The notes beneath the pieces were generated by a model that worked only from the letters and a program-made list of their open reading frames with translations, was not told where the DNA came from and did no database searches. Both the position numbers and the translations under genes were made by a program. From Nocardia sp. NBC_01329 (lineage in GTDB: Bacteria > Actinomycetota > Actinomycetes > Mycobacteriales > Mycobacteriaceae), in NCBI RefSeq assembly GCF_035956715.1, contig NZ_CP108381.1, forward strand, positions 558,001 through 622,000: a DNA stretch of 64,000 nt, read 5' to 3'. Positions 9,557-18,549 of the stretch are shown one piece after another (position 1 is the first letter of the stretch; each line of letters opens with the position of its first letter).

Positions 9557-10372
9557 CTACCGGGTGGGAACGGTGCGGGTGTGCACCCACACCGTTTCGA
9601 TCCGATCCAGGGTGGGATGGAAATCGAAGATCATCAAGGCCGGGCCCGCCGGGAGATCGGCGCTGACTGTCACCGAGCGCCCGGCCGACAGCGTTTTTCC
9701 CTGCCGCAGTCCGCGGGCGCGCACGGCCAGTTCCGTGGTGGTGATCGACTCACCCGACCACAAACACACGGTGCCCCGATCTCCGGTCAGGGCGGTGACC
9801 GTAGCCGTATCGCCGGCGGCCAGCGCCGCGCACAACCGGTTCGCGATCTGTTTCCCCACGCCGCCGACACCGGTACACGCACGCGCCATGCCGATGAGTC
9901 CGCGCATGCCCTGATTGCGTAGCAGCAGCACGCCCAGCCGGGTACCCGCGCGTAGGCCCTTCGGTCCGGTCCCCATGAGCTGCCCGATCATGGGGACCAG
10001 CTCCCAGTGGGCCGCCAGATATTCGATCCGCAGCGCGCCGTCCTCCTCGATCACCTCGTAGCGCAGATGCATCGGTACCCGCACCCGGGCGCCGGTGGAC
10101 ATCGTGATGGTGATGGTGAGATCGCGGAGCACGGTCGCGGGTCCCACGAAATCGTGGGCCACGTCGAAGACGATGTCGTTGGGGGCGATGAAGGTGTCGT
10201 AGAACCGGGCGATCGCGTCGTGGCCGGTGTGCGGGTCCGCGCCGACCGGATCGTTGACGACCGCACCGGCGGCGAACAGACCCACCCACGCGGTCCGGTC
10301 GTGCGCGGCCACGGCGCGGGGGGAGGCCAGTACGGCCTCACGCAGGTCCGCGGCGGTCGGGTCCAACGGCAC
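9557..10372 (-). CDS. Double NTF2/SnoaL-like domain protein
   Basis: 271 aa. The GTG at 10372 is preferred because GAAGGAG lies 5 bp upstream; ATG codons at 10423 and 10483 are in frame but have no such site. The N-terminal half (ASPRAVAAHDRTAWVGLFA, NDPVGADPHTGHDAIARFYDTFI) is a typical SnoaL-like/steroid-isomerase fold. The second half ends in another barrel-like segment (AALAAGDTATV ... FDFHPTLDRIETVWVHTR). Family members range from isomerases to hydrolases; catalysis cannot be predicted. Confidence 0.75.
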   Translation of the reverse strand: MPLDPTAADLREAVLASPRAVAAHDRTAWVGLFAAGAVVNDPVGADPHTGHDAIARFYDTFIAPNDIVFDVAHDFVGPATVLRDLTITITMSTGARVRVPMHLRYEVIEEDGALRIEYLAAHWELVPMIGQLMGTGPKGLRAGTRLGVLLLRNQGMRGLIGMARACTGVGGVGKQIANRLCAALAAGDTATVTALTGDRGTVCLWSGESITTTELAVRARGLRQGKTLSAGRSVTVSADLPAGPALMIFDFHPTLDRIETVWVHTRTVPTR

Positions 10373-10531
10373 GGTGACTCCTTCGGTGGCCGGATTCCGC
10401 GCCCATAATAGAACACGTTCCATGGGCGGCCGGGTGCCGTTGCCCTGCCTGCTTGTGAAAATGTCGGTACGGTGCGGCATCATCTGTGCACGCAGCTATT
10501 CGACGAACAAGCGAGATTGCCCGGAGTGCCC

Positions 10532-11293
10532 ATGCCGTCGCGAACATCAGCGAACGCGAAGCCGAAACCCCTGTCCGACAACGACCTCGACCAGATCGCC
10601 GCGGAGATCGAGTCGGGGCGCCCACCGATGGTCTGGTTCACCGCCGCCGCGGTGGGGGTCACCGAAGGGCGGTCGGGCAAGGTGGTCTCGCTCGGCGATC
10701 CCGTCGACGGTGACTTCCTGCAGATTCGGCCCACCGGATCCAAGGATGTACTGTCCTTCGGTCCCACCGAGGTCACGCTGGTCAAACCCCAGCGTGACAA
10801 ACCTGCCGCCCCACCGCCCGCACCCGCCCCCGCCCCCGGAAAGAAGGAACCGCCCGTGACTCCCGCCGCGTCCCCGTCCACCTCCGCCCCCTCGGCCGCG
10901 GACCGGAAGCCGGCGGGCGAGTCCTCCGCCGCGGCGAAGAGCGCTGCTGCCGAGGCGAAACCGGCCGCGGCGCCGCGGACCCCGGCCGCCGCCAAGGCGA
11001 CCAAGGCTCCGGCCGCGCGTAAGACCAAGGCGCCGGAGGTCACCGTCACCATCAACGGCACTGCCGATGGCGAGTGGACCGTCGACGTCACCGCGGGCAA
11101 GAAGCGGACGGTACGCGCGGTCCCGGTCACCGGTACGGCCGTGGCGCAGGCCGCGAAACTGTTGCCGCCGGAGGTGTCCGAGGTAGTGGACGGTCTGCTG
11201 GAGTCGGTGCGGGGTGCGCAGGAGGCCAAGGTCCAGCAGTTGCAGGCCGAGCTGGAACAGGCCCGCAAACTTCTCGATGAGCTGACGGACTGA
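10532..11293 (+). CDS. Hypothetical Ala/Pro/Lys-rich protein with N-terminal conserved domain
   Basis: 253 aa from the ATG at 10532. About residues 12-85 form a compact domain (LSDNDLDQIAAEIESGRPPMVWFT ... VSLGDPVDGDFLQIRPTGSKD) that looks like a small beta-rich, nucleic-acid or ribosome-associated domain. A ~100-residue Ala/Pro/Lys linker with basic, histone-like character follows, then a C-terminal region with a coiled-coil tail (AKVQQLQAELEQARKLLDEL). The basic linker suggests DNA or RNA contact, which is inference. A bidirectional terminator follows. Confidence 0.65.
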   Translation: MPSRTSANAKPKPLSDNDLDQIAAEIESGRPPMVWFTAAAVGVTEGRSGKVVSLGDPVDGDFLQIRPTGSKDVLSFGPTEVTLVKPQRDKPAAPPPAPAPAPGKKEPPVTPAASPSTSAPSAADRKPAGESSAAAKSAAAEAKPAAAPRTPAAAKATKAPAARKTKAPEVTVTINGTADGEWTVDVTAGKKRTVRAVPVTGTAVAQAAKLLPPEVSEVVDGLLESVRGAQEAKVQQLQAELEQARKLLDELTD

Positions 11294-11321
11294 TACGAAT
11301 TCCGGCGGCGTAACGCCTTTT

Positions 11322-11372
11322 CCGGCCTCCGTGGTCGGGGCCACGAGGGTCCCGACCACGCTCGCCGGAGGC
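11322..11372. terminator. Hairpin between convergent genes
   Basis: GTGGTCGGG (11331-11339) pairs with CCCGACCAC (11351-11359), with extra pairing of flanking CCGGCCTCC with GGAGG. It lies between the stops of two convergent genes and can act on both strands. Confidence 0.55.
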
Positions 11373-11380
11373 GGGGCAGA

Positions 11381-12901
11381 TTACACAGCCGTTTCTCGTG
11401 GCCGCCAGCTCTGGCGGCTGGGTTCGGCCGGGGTGTGCCGGATCGAGTCGTGGAACATGTAGCCGAATCCGCGTCGCTTGGCCAGATACATGGCCGCGTC
11501 CGCGTCCCGGATGAGGTCGTAGATACTGGCGTCGATATCGCGGGGGCCGCCGCAGGCCAGGCCGATACTCGCGGTCAGCGGTACTTCGCCGGTGCTGAGC
11601 TGGAACGGCTTCATGAACACACCGAGCAGGCGCTCGGCCATTTTGGTCGCTTCCATCCGGTCCAGCGGGGCCAGGACGATGAATTCGTCGCCTCCGTAGC
11701 GGGCGACCACATCGTCACGACGCACGGTGGAACGGATCCGGGTGGCGGCGTCGGCGATCAATTCGTCGCCGACGGTGTGCCCGTAGCTGTCGTTGATCGC
11801 TTTGAACTCGTCCAGGTCGATGAACAACAGGCAGAGTGAGCGTTCGGCCCAATCCCGGTGGTCGCGATGCAGAACTCGCAGGAGTGCTGAACGGGTGAGT
11901 AGTCCGGTGAGCGGATCGTGGTCGGCCTGGTACCGGGCGCGTCGTTCACTGCGGGAACTGCGGCCGATGGCGCGTTCACTGCGGATCAACAGCCCGATGA
12001 GCAACAGTGCCAGGACCGAGGACACGATGATCTGGTCGAGCGGGCTCAGCGGCGCCCGGGCGACCGGCACCAGTGACGAGAGCACAAGGGCGACGGCGAT
12101 AACGCTGGCGCGCTGGCGGGAATGGTGGAGCCGGATCGATCGCGGCGCACCCAGTGCCGACATGGTCGGGTGCAGAGCGGCCGCTCCGACCGCGAGATAC
12201 GCGCCGACCAGCGGTAATACCAGTACATCCGGGTCGATGGCGAGCGTACCGGCCGCGGCCAGCCGATAGCCGAGGTCGGTCGCCAGCGCTCCGGCCAGGG
12301 CGATGTGCAACAGGCGCAGCGATGTCTCCGAGCGGCTCGAGGTGGCCAGCGAATGCGCCAGCAGCGTGAGCATCAGAGCATCGCAGACCGGTAGTACCAC
12401 GGCGGTAATCGTGTTCACGTCCGGGACATCGGAGTGCAGGACCGGTGCGATGAGGAAGATCCAGGATGCCAGCAGCGCGCCGAGCCCGATGAGCCCCGAG
12501 TCCAGGGCGACATCGGGATGGGCGCGTGCCTGGCGCGGCCGCAACCACAGCAGGGCCGCCAGGCCGGTGCCGATATAGCCGGTGAGCGTGAGGATCTCGT
12601 CCAGAGGGGTGGACGCGTAGGTGGTCAGTTCGCGCAGCACTGTTCCGCCCGCGAAGGGGAGTGCGGCCGCTGCCAGCAGATACCAGGGCAGCGGATGCGA
12701 CGGCCGATGCCGACGCAGGCCGAATCCGATCATGACGACGGTCCCCGCGGCGGCCAGGACGGTGACAAGCACGGACGACAGCCGAGTACCGAGTATCAGA
12801 TGTAGCACGACCGGCGAGCCCACCATCACGGAAAATACTGCACCGTACCGTATCCGGTGGATACCGTGCCGTACTGCTCCCTGCGGTTCGCTGATGATCA
12901 T
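11381..12901 (-). CDS. Membrane-bound diguanylate cyclase (GGDEF)
   Basis: 506 aa. Roughly ten hydrophobic helices fill residues 20-310, forming a membrane sensor. A short linker leads to a GGDEF domain: DPLTGLLTRSALL starts it, LCLLFIDLDEFKAINDSYGH follows, and the active-site motif GGDEF is at residues 403-407. RRDD lies five residues before it and fits the RxxD inhibitory site. All residues needed to make c-di-GMP from two GTP are present. No EAL domain. The gene stands alone between convergent and divergent neighbours. Confidence 0.92.
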   Translation of the reverse strand: MIISEPQGAVRHGIHRIRYGAVFSVMVGSPVVLHLILGTRLSSVLVTVLAAAGTVVMIGFGLRRHRPSHPLPWYLLAAAALPFAGGTVLRELTTYASTPLDEILTLTGYIGTGLAALLWLRPRQARAHPDVALDSGLIGLGALLASWIFLIAPVLHSDVPDVNTITAVVLPVCDALMLTLLAHSLATSSRSETSLRLLHIALAGALATDLGYRLAAAGTLAIDPDVLVLPLVGAYLAVGAAALHPTMSALGAPRSIRLHHSRQRASVIAVALVLSSLVPVARAPLSPLDQIIVSSVLALLLIGLLIRSERAIGRSSRSERRARYQADHDPLTGLLTRSALLRVLHRDHRDWAERSLCLLFIDLDEFKAINDSYGHTVGDELIADAATRIRSTVRRDDVVARYGGDEFIVLAPLDRMEATKMAERLLGVFMKPFQLSTGEVPLTASIGLACGGPRDIDASIYDLIRDADAAMYLAKRRGFGYMFHDSIRHTPAEPSRQSWRPRETAV

Positions 12902-13206
12902 CAGCCCCCCTTTGATCGCTCCATTCCCGGTGAAATCGAGCCGCGTCGCAGGCCTGGGTCCTTATCTGTCTGTCGTGCTCTACCTGCCCATCGAGCGGCG
13001 GCTGACGAAAACCGAGTGTTCCTGTACGAGGGGATGTCCGAGCCGTTCGTGGTGCGATCGGCTCACCAAACCTGGACTATGGATCCGATGATGACACGCA
13101 GTGTCGAATTTGTCGCTCTCTTGGCACAACAACGTCGTAACAGCTGTCTCGATGGCGGCGGCGCGGCGGATCTCGATCGCCGGCGGGCGGCTCGTACGGT
13201 GGTCCG
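12902..13206. other. Divergent promoter region, diguanylate cyclase / galK
   Basis: 305 bp between divergent genes. No small gene is convincing. It should contain both promoters; no operator repeats were seen. Confidence 0.4.
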
Positions 13207-14349
13207 GTGACGGAACGCGAGGAGAGCAGCGGCGGGCGTCGTCGATGGTCGGCGCCCGGCCGGGTCAACCTGATCGGTGAGCACACCGACTACAACGACG
13301 GTTTCGTCCTGCCGTTGGCGATACCTCTCGTGGTCACCTGCGTAGGTGCCCGGCATTCCGACGATCTGGTCCGGGTCAGTTCGCGTCAGCGGCCGGGGGA
13401 ATCGGTTCGGCTGCCGGCCGGGTCGCTGGCCACCGAACGGGACCTGCTGCCGGGCTGGGCACGCTACCCACTGGGGGTGGTCGCGGAGTTCGGCCGCCGC
13501 GGTCACGGGATCGAGGGATCGGAACTGGAATTCGACGGCGCGGTCCCGGCCGGTGCGGGGCTTTCCTCGTCGGCCGCGCTGTGCTGTGCCGCCGCGGTGG
13601 CGATCCGGGACCTGTGCGCACCGGCGGTCGGTGACCGGGAACTGATCGATATCGCCCGCGCGGCCGAGAACGACTATGTAGGCGCGCCCACCGGGATCCT
13701 CGACCACGCCGCATCCATTCTGTGTACCGAAGGGCATGCGCTGTTCCTGGATGTGCGGGCATTCACCGGTGCCGCGACAGGCGGTTTCGAACAGATCCCG
13801 TTCGACCTCGCCGCGGCCGGTCTGCGGCTGCTCGTCATCGATACGGGTCAAACCCATGATCACGCGGAGGGCGGGTACGGGACCCGTCGTGCCGAATGTG
13901 CGGCCGCCGCGGCGGCCCTCGGGGTCGGCTCCCTGCGCGATATCGACGAGCTCGCAGCGTTGTCCGGACTCACCGATCCCGTGCTGTACCGGCGCGCACG
14001 GCATGTGGTGAGCGAGAACGACCGAGTGCGCGCCGTGGCCGCGCTGTTGCTGTCGGGTGCCGACCCGCGGGAGATCGGTCCGCTGCTGGATGCTGGACAC
14101 GATTCTCTGCGCGACGATTTCGAGGTGTCCACCGACGTTCTCGATGTCGCGGTCGGCGCGGCCCGGGAGGCCGGCGCGCACGGATCGCGGATGGTCGGTG
14201 GCGGATTCGGCGGCAGCATCATCGCGCTGGTGGACACCGCTGCGGCCGGGCGGGTCGAAGGTTCTGTTCGGGAGCGGCTCGCGCGCAGCGGATTCGAGTC
14301 CCGGACCTTCGAGGCCGTGCCTTCGCCGGGAGCCGGTCCGGTCGACTGA
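13207..14349 (+). CDS. galK: Galactokinase
   Basis: 380 aa, GTG start. GHMP kinase with the galactokinase signature GRVNLIGEHTDYNDG near the N-terminus (residues 18-32), the ATP-binding motif GAGLSSSAAL, and the third GHMP motif GGGFGGS near the C-terminus. It phosphorylates galactose to galactose-1-phosphate in the cytoplasm. galT and galE are not adjacent, so the gene is solitary here. A hairpin follows the stop. Confidence 0.95.
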   Translation: MTEREESSGGRRRWSAPGRVNLIGEHTDYNDGFVLPLAIPLVVTCVGARHSDDLVRVSSRQRPGESVRLPAGSLATERDLLPGWARYPLGVVAEFGRRGHGIEGSELEFDGAVPAGAGLSSSAALCCAAAVAIRDLCAPAVGDRELIDIARAAENDYVGAPTGILDHAASILCTEGHALFLDVRAFTGAATGGFEQIPFDLAAAGLRLLVIDTGQTHDHAEGGYGTRRAECAAAAAALGVGSLRDIDELAALSGLTDPVLYRRARHVVSENDRVRAVAALLLSGADPREIGPLLDAGHDSLRDDFEVSTDVLDVAVGAAREAGAHGSRMVGGGFGGSIIALVDTAAAGRVEGSVRERLARSGFESRTFEAVPSPGAGPVD

Positions 14350-14354
14350 TCCGA

Positions 14355-14384
14355 TTCGGTGCCCTGGTCGTACCGGGCACCGAA
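14355..14384. terminator. Hairpin between galK and the convergent PepSY gene
   Basis: TTCGGTGCCC (14355-14364) pairs perfectly with GGGCACCGAA (14375-14384). It starts 5 bp after the galK stop, before a convergent gene. There is no long T-run, so efficiency is uncertain. Confidence 0.5.
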
Positions 14385-14479
14385 CCGGATCCCGCGGCGG
14401 CCGGATCCGGCTTGCGGACCGGCGGCGATCGCGGATATCACGGCCACCCGTCCGGCGCCCGCGGCCGGAATTCCGGCGC

Positions 14480-15925
14480 TCAGGCCGCCCGGCGGACCCG
14501 GCGGACGGCACCCACGAGAACGTCGATCACGAGGAACGCCAGCAGACTCAGGCCGAATACCGGAGCGAACCAGCCGATCAGCGCCGCTGCGGCCGACACC
14601 GGTACCGCCAGGACCGCCGAACGGCGCAGAGCGCCCCGGCGCGGCGGCCTACCCAGCGCGAACGTACCGGTCGTCCGGGTGGGGCGGCGCTGCCACCACA
14701 TGAGGTATCCGCGCACGATCACCGTGACCAGTCCGGCAGCCGCAGCCAGCAGCAGTAGCTGGTTGGGCAGACCGAACAGGAGACCCATATGGAGCTGGAT
14801 GCCCCAGTTCGCCATCTTGGCCATGAACGGCCACTCGGCGTAGGGGAGCCGATCGGTGACGGTGCCGGTGGGTCCGTCCACAGCGGCCGAGTTCGCGGTC
14901 AGTGTCCCCGGCAGCCGCCGTTCCTTGACGGCGAACGCGGTACCGTCGGCCGCCGGGATCGTGATCTCGGCGGGCTCGGTGACACCTGCCTCGCGGGCGG
15001 CGGCGAGCACCCGGTCCAACTGCCGGACCCGGTCCGCCGGAACCGAATGCCCCGTCGGATGCCCGCTGTGATGGTCGGCGTGTCCGGTCCGGGCGGGCGC
15101 TGCCGCGCCGGGCAGTGCGGTCTCGACCGCGGGCGTGGTCCAGCTGAGGTTCTCCCGTAGCTTCTCGATATCGGCCCCCGCGTAGGTCGACCAGGTCAGA
15201 CCCGTGGCCGAGAGCAGTAGCGCCATCGGCAGGATCCAGACTCCGACCACCGCGTGCCAGTTCAGCCGGCGTTCGCGCTCGTTCTCGGCCAGGTTCGGCA
15301 CGAACAGCCACCCCGCCGAATCACGCTGCCGCCTGGCCCACACCCGCCGGATCCACAGCGCCAGTCCGGCGAGGGCGATCAGCCACAACCAGGACGCCGC
15401 CAGTTCGGAGTACAACCGGCCGGGCTCGCCGAGATGCAGGTGCCGGTGTAACTGGGACACCCACGCTCGGAGGGACAGTGCGCCGGAACTGCCGTATACC
15501 ACCGATTCGCCCACGGGGTGTGCGGTGACCGGGTCGACGAAAACGGCGCGGCGCTCGGATTCGCCCAGCGCGGGATCGCTGAACAGCACCCGGGTGGTCT
15601 CGCCCGTCGCCGGTGCGGGGGCGACCGCGACCAGAGCGAGGTCCGGCCGGACCGCGGTCCCGGCGGTCACCTGCTCGGACAACGGCCGTTGCGGACCGCG
15701 CGAATCCACATACAGCAGATCCCGGTTCACGAATGATTCGATACTGGGTGCGACGGCGTAGAGCCCGCCGGTCACCGCCGCTATCAGGAGAAACGGTCCC
15801 ACGAAGAGACCGGCGTAGAAGTGCAGCCGCAGCGCGAGCGCGCGGAACGCACCCCTGCCGCGTCGGGGTGTGCTGGTCGCCGGGGCAGCGCTGTCGGGCA
15901 CCGCGGGGACCTCGGTGGTACTCAT
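14480..15925 (-). CDS. PepSY-associated transmembrane protein
   Basis: 481 aa from the ATG at 15925 (MSTTEVPAV), with AAGG upstream. The family layout is clear: first helix with ALRLHFYAGLFVGPFLLIAAVTGGLYAV, a periplasmic-side PepSY domain (PLSEQVTAGTAVRPDLALVAVAP), then three more helices; WLWLIALAGLALWIRRVW and GIQLHMGLLFGLPNQLLLLAAAAG are conserved, with histidines that may bind haem or metal. Many relatives are iron-regulated reductase-like proteins linked to siderophore or copper handling. A His-rich loop (HADHHSGHPTGH) would suit metal binding. Substrate not determined. Confidence 0.85.
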   Translation of the reverse strand: MSTTEVPAVPDSAAPATSTPRRGRGAFRALALRLHFYAGLFVGPFLLIAAVTGGLYAVAPSIESFVNRDLLYVDSRGPQRPLSEQVTAGTAVRPDLALVAVAPAPATGETTRVLFSDPALGESERRAVFVDPVTAHPVGESVVYGSSGALSLRAWVSQLHRHLHLGEPGRLYSELAASWLWLIALAGLALWIRRVWARRQRDSAGWLFVPNLAENERERRLNWHAVVGVWILPMALLLSATGLTWSTYAGADIEKLRENLSWTTPAVETALPGAAAPARTGHADHHSGHPTGHSVPADRVRQLDRVLAAAREAGVTEPAEITIPAADGTAFAVKERRLPGTLTANSAAVDGPTGTVTDRLPYAEWPFMAKMANWGIQLHMGLLFGLPNQLLLLAAAAGLVTVIVRGYLMWWQRRPTRTTGTFALGRPPRRGALRRSAVLAVPVSAAAALIGWFAPVFGLSLLAFLVIDVLVGAVRRVRRAA

Positions 15926-16108
15926 CCTTGTTACCTGCGTCCTGTACTGGTCCGGCACCGGGCCGGAGACGACCGGGGTGCGCGGGGACGCGGCGCGCAC
16001 CGAGTCTCGGAGTCGCCGCGCGGAGGGAACCGGCGGGCCACGGGCGCGGGCGCGTGCGGACGAACCACAGCGAGACACAGCGCCCGGCCGCTACTGCCGG
16101 GTGGGAGA

Positions 16109-16672
16109 TCAGACCAGGACGGCCCGTGGCGGTGCGCGGGTGCGGCCGATTTCGGCCGCGAGAATCCATGCGACGACCCGATCGCGGTGCAGGGCCCGGA
16201 GCGACGGGGGGTCCGGGACCACCGGCGGCCGGGGCGCGACCGGTACCAGCCGGGCGAGGGCGGTCGCGACCACGCGGTAGGCGAATTCGGCGCCGCGCAC
16301 GACCGTCGCGGCGGCGCCGGCGACGAGGAGATGGGCCGTGAGCATGGCGGGGGTCAGTTGCAGATCACCGTGGTGGAGGTGCCCGGACCCCCAGCCGAGG
16401 CTGATATGGCCGAGCAGTTGCCCGGCCAGCAGTGCCGCGGTGAGCCCGGCGGTACCGGTACGCAACGGGCCCAGTCCGGTGACCAGAGCCCCGACCGCCG
16501 CCGCGGCGAGGGCCAGCAGCGTGAGGGCCGTGCCATCGGGCGGGCTCGTTCCGGCCGCCCATCCGTGGGCCGCGACCGAGGCGGCTCCCGAGATCAGGCC
16601 GGCCGCCGCACCGCGGACGCGAGCGGCGCCACGATGATCCACCGGGCTGGTGGAGCCGAACCTGATACGCAC
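16109..16672 (-). CDS. Small polytopic membrane protein, likely partner of the PepSY protein
   Basis: 187 aa with about four hydrophobic helices. A His-containing loop, GHISLGWGSGHLHHGD, between helices 3 and 4 suggests metal binding. The C-terminus is Pro/Arg-rich. It lies upstream of the PepSY gene on the same strand with a 183-bp gap, an arrangement common for metal-related membrane proteins in actinobacteria. The family is not recognised with certainty; a role in metal handling is inference. Confidence 0.6.
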   Translation of the reverse strand: MRIRFGSTSPVDHRGAARVRGAAAGLISGAASVAAHGWAAGTSPPDGTALTLLALAAAAVGALVTGLGPLRTGTAGLTAALLAGQLLGHISLGWGSGHLHHGDLQLTPAMLTAHLLVAGAAATVVRGAEFAYRVVATALARLVPVAPRPPVVPDPPSLRALHRDRVVAWILAAEIGRTRAPPRAVLV

Positions 16673-16732
16673 CCGGGGATGATATCCGACGGCCCGTCTC
16701 GACCGCGGCGAACCGATACCGGTCCGCTGTGT

Positions 16733-18379
16733 TCAGCTTTCGGCGTCCAGCTCCGTCAGCGGTTTCCGCAGCAGTTTCCCGGTGGCGTTGCGCGGTAGTT
16801 CGTCGAGGAAGACCACCTCGCGTGGGACTTTGTAGCGTGCCAGGTTGGCCTTGACGTAGTCCCTGATCTCCTGGGCGTCGCGCTTCGAATCCGGGCCCGG
16901 GACCACCACGGCACGCAGTCGTTTCCCGAATTCTCGATCGTCCACCCCGACCACCGCCGCTTCCAGCACATCCGGCCGTTCGGCGATGAGGTGCTCGACC
17001 TCCTGCGGGAAGACGTTCTCGCCGCCGGAGACGATCATGTCGTCGTCGCGGCCGTCGATGAACAGCAGGCCGTCGGAGCCCAGATGTCCGACATCGCCGC
17101 TGGACATCATGCCGTCCACGGTCTCCTTGGTGCGTCCGTCGGTGTAGGCCTTGAAGGCGTGCGGGTTGTCGATGAAGATGGTGCCGGTGACATTCGGTTC
17201 GGTGATCCGCTTGCGGTTCTCGTCATAGAGGGCTATCCGCACCCCGACCGGCGCCCGGCCCGCGGTGGTCGGCGATTTCCGCAGTTCCTGCGGTGTCGCT
17301 ACCGTGATGACCGCGCATTCGGTGGATCCGTACAAGTTGTAGAGCACATCTCCGAAATGCTCGCCGGTCCGCACCACCACATCGGGCTGGATCGCCGAGC
17401 CCGCTGCGAAGATCACCCGGATCGAGGAGACATCGTGGCGGTCGAGTATTTCTTTCGGCTGGTCGAGGATGCGTTGCAGCATGGTGGGGACCACGACCAG
17501 CGAGTCCGCCCGGTAGCGGGCGATATTGGCCAGGGTGGCCTCGGGGTCGAACCGGCGCTGCTGGAAGATCACCCGGTTGCCCAGCGCGAGTCCGAGCGAG
17601 AACTGGGACAGTCCGGTGCCGTGGAAGATGGGCGCGGCCATCACCATGGTGCCGCCGGTCGGCAACGGCACCCGGTCGATGAACTGGGCGGTGATGAACG
17701 GGCTCACCTTGTCGCGCGGGGCACCCTTGGGCGTGCCGGTGGTGCCGCTGGTCAGGATGACCGTCCCACCCGGTTCGGCCGGGGCGGCCAGTGCTGCGGT
17801 GGACCGTCCCGCCGACAGGGATTCGACCGTGGGGACAGCGGGGTCGGCGTCATCGGATTCGTCGACCCAGGTGAGGATCCGCGGGATCTCGGCGGGTATG
17901 GCGCTCATCAGCTCGAAGAACTCGCTGTCGTGCAGCACCGCTTTGATCTTCTCCCGGTCGGCCACATCCGCGAACTGCGGTTTGGCGAACCCGGTGTTCA
18001 TCAGCACCGCGCGCAGGCCGAGTTTGCCCGCGGTCAGCATGCTCAGGACCATGCCCCGGTGATCGCGGGCCAGGACGGCCACCACGTCACCAGGCCGCAA
18101 GCCGCGTTCGATGAGACCGCGGGCGAAGGCGTTCGACCGATCGTCGAGTTCGCGGAAGGTGAGCTCGCCCTTTTCGTCGACGATGGCGGGGGATTCGGGC
18201 CGGGTCTGTGCGGCATGCATGACCACCCCGGCGAACGGACCGTACTTGGACGCGTTGCTCATCGACCGGACGGCATGGTCGAGCCGCAGCGGATCGAAGA
18301 GACCGCGTTTGCGCATCACGTTCACGGCCAGGGCGATATCGCCGGCTTTGCGAACGGGGCCGGGCAGCGACAATGGCAT
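16733..18379 (-). CDS. Acyl-CoA synthetase (FadD-type AMP-binding enzyme) 1
   Basis: 548 aa from the ATG at 18379, with GGAAGG upstream. Adenylate-forming enzyme: AMP-binding P-loop TSGTTGTPKGAPR, motif YGSTEC, and the C-terminal hinge/lysine motifs DGRDDDMIVSGGENVFPQEVE and PRNATGKLLRKPL, whose Lys makes the acyl-adenylate. It activates a fatty acid or similar carboxylate to acyl-CoA using ATP. It is closely similar along its whole length to the next gene (18550-20169), so the two are tandem paralogues. Confidence 0.92.
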   Translation of the reverse strand: MPLSLPGPVRKAGDIALAVNVMRKRGLFDPLRLDHAVRSMSNASKYGPFAGVVMHAAQTRPESPAIVDEKGELTFRELDDRSNAFARGLIERGLRPGDVVAVLARDHRGMVLSMLTAGKLGLRAVLMNTGFAKPQFADVADREKIKAVLHDSEFFELMSAIPAEIPRILTWVDESDDADPAVPTVESLSAGRSTAALAAPAEPGGTVILTSGTTGTPKGAPRDKVSPFITAQFIDRVPLPTGGTMVMAAPIFHGTGLSQFSLGLALGNRVIFQQRRFDPEATLANIARYRADSLVVVPTMLQRILDQPKEILDRHDVSSIRVIFAAGSAIQPDVVVRTGEHFGDVLYNLYGSTECAVITVATPQELRKSPTTAGRAPVGVRIALYDENRKRITEPNVTGTIFIDNPHAFKAYTDGRTKETVDGMMSSGDVGHLGSDGLLFIDGRDDDMIVSGGENVFPQEVEHLIAERPDVLEAAVVGVDDREFGKRLRAVVVPGPDSKRDAQEIRDYVKANLARYKVPREVVFLDELPRNATGKLLRKPLTELDAES

Positions 18380-18549
18380 CGGTGACAACCTTCCGCGGCG
18401 TACCGCCGGTGCCGGCGGCCTACCTCCTCGAGCTCCTGTGCAAGCCAACCCTAGCAACCGCGCGCGGGACGTCCATCCCATTGTCTCGGACAGTAGGGAA
18501 ACCGGGATAATACTGTGAACATTCCCGGTTTCCCTGTCGAGAACTGTTG

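Noticed and set aside
8364..10372. Natural-product cluster around the AurF-like oxygenase
   Set aside because: Only an NTF2-fold protein and a TetR gene are nearby; no synthase, synthetase or tailoring set.
13063..14511. 482-codon minus-strand frame opposite galK
   Set aside because: Antisense shadow of a strongly conserved galactokinase; composition without hydrophobic core or motifs.
16991..18385. 464-codon plus-strand frame opposite the acyl-CoA synthetase
   Set aside because: Shadow of a conserved gene; Asp/Gly/His-rich composition typical of antisense frames in GC-rich DNA.
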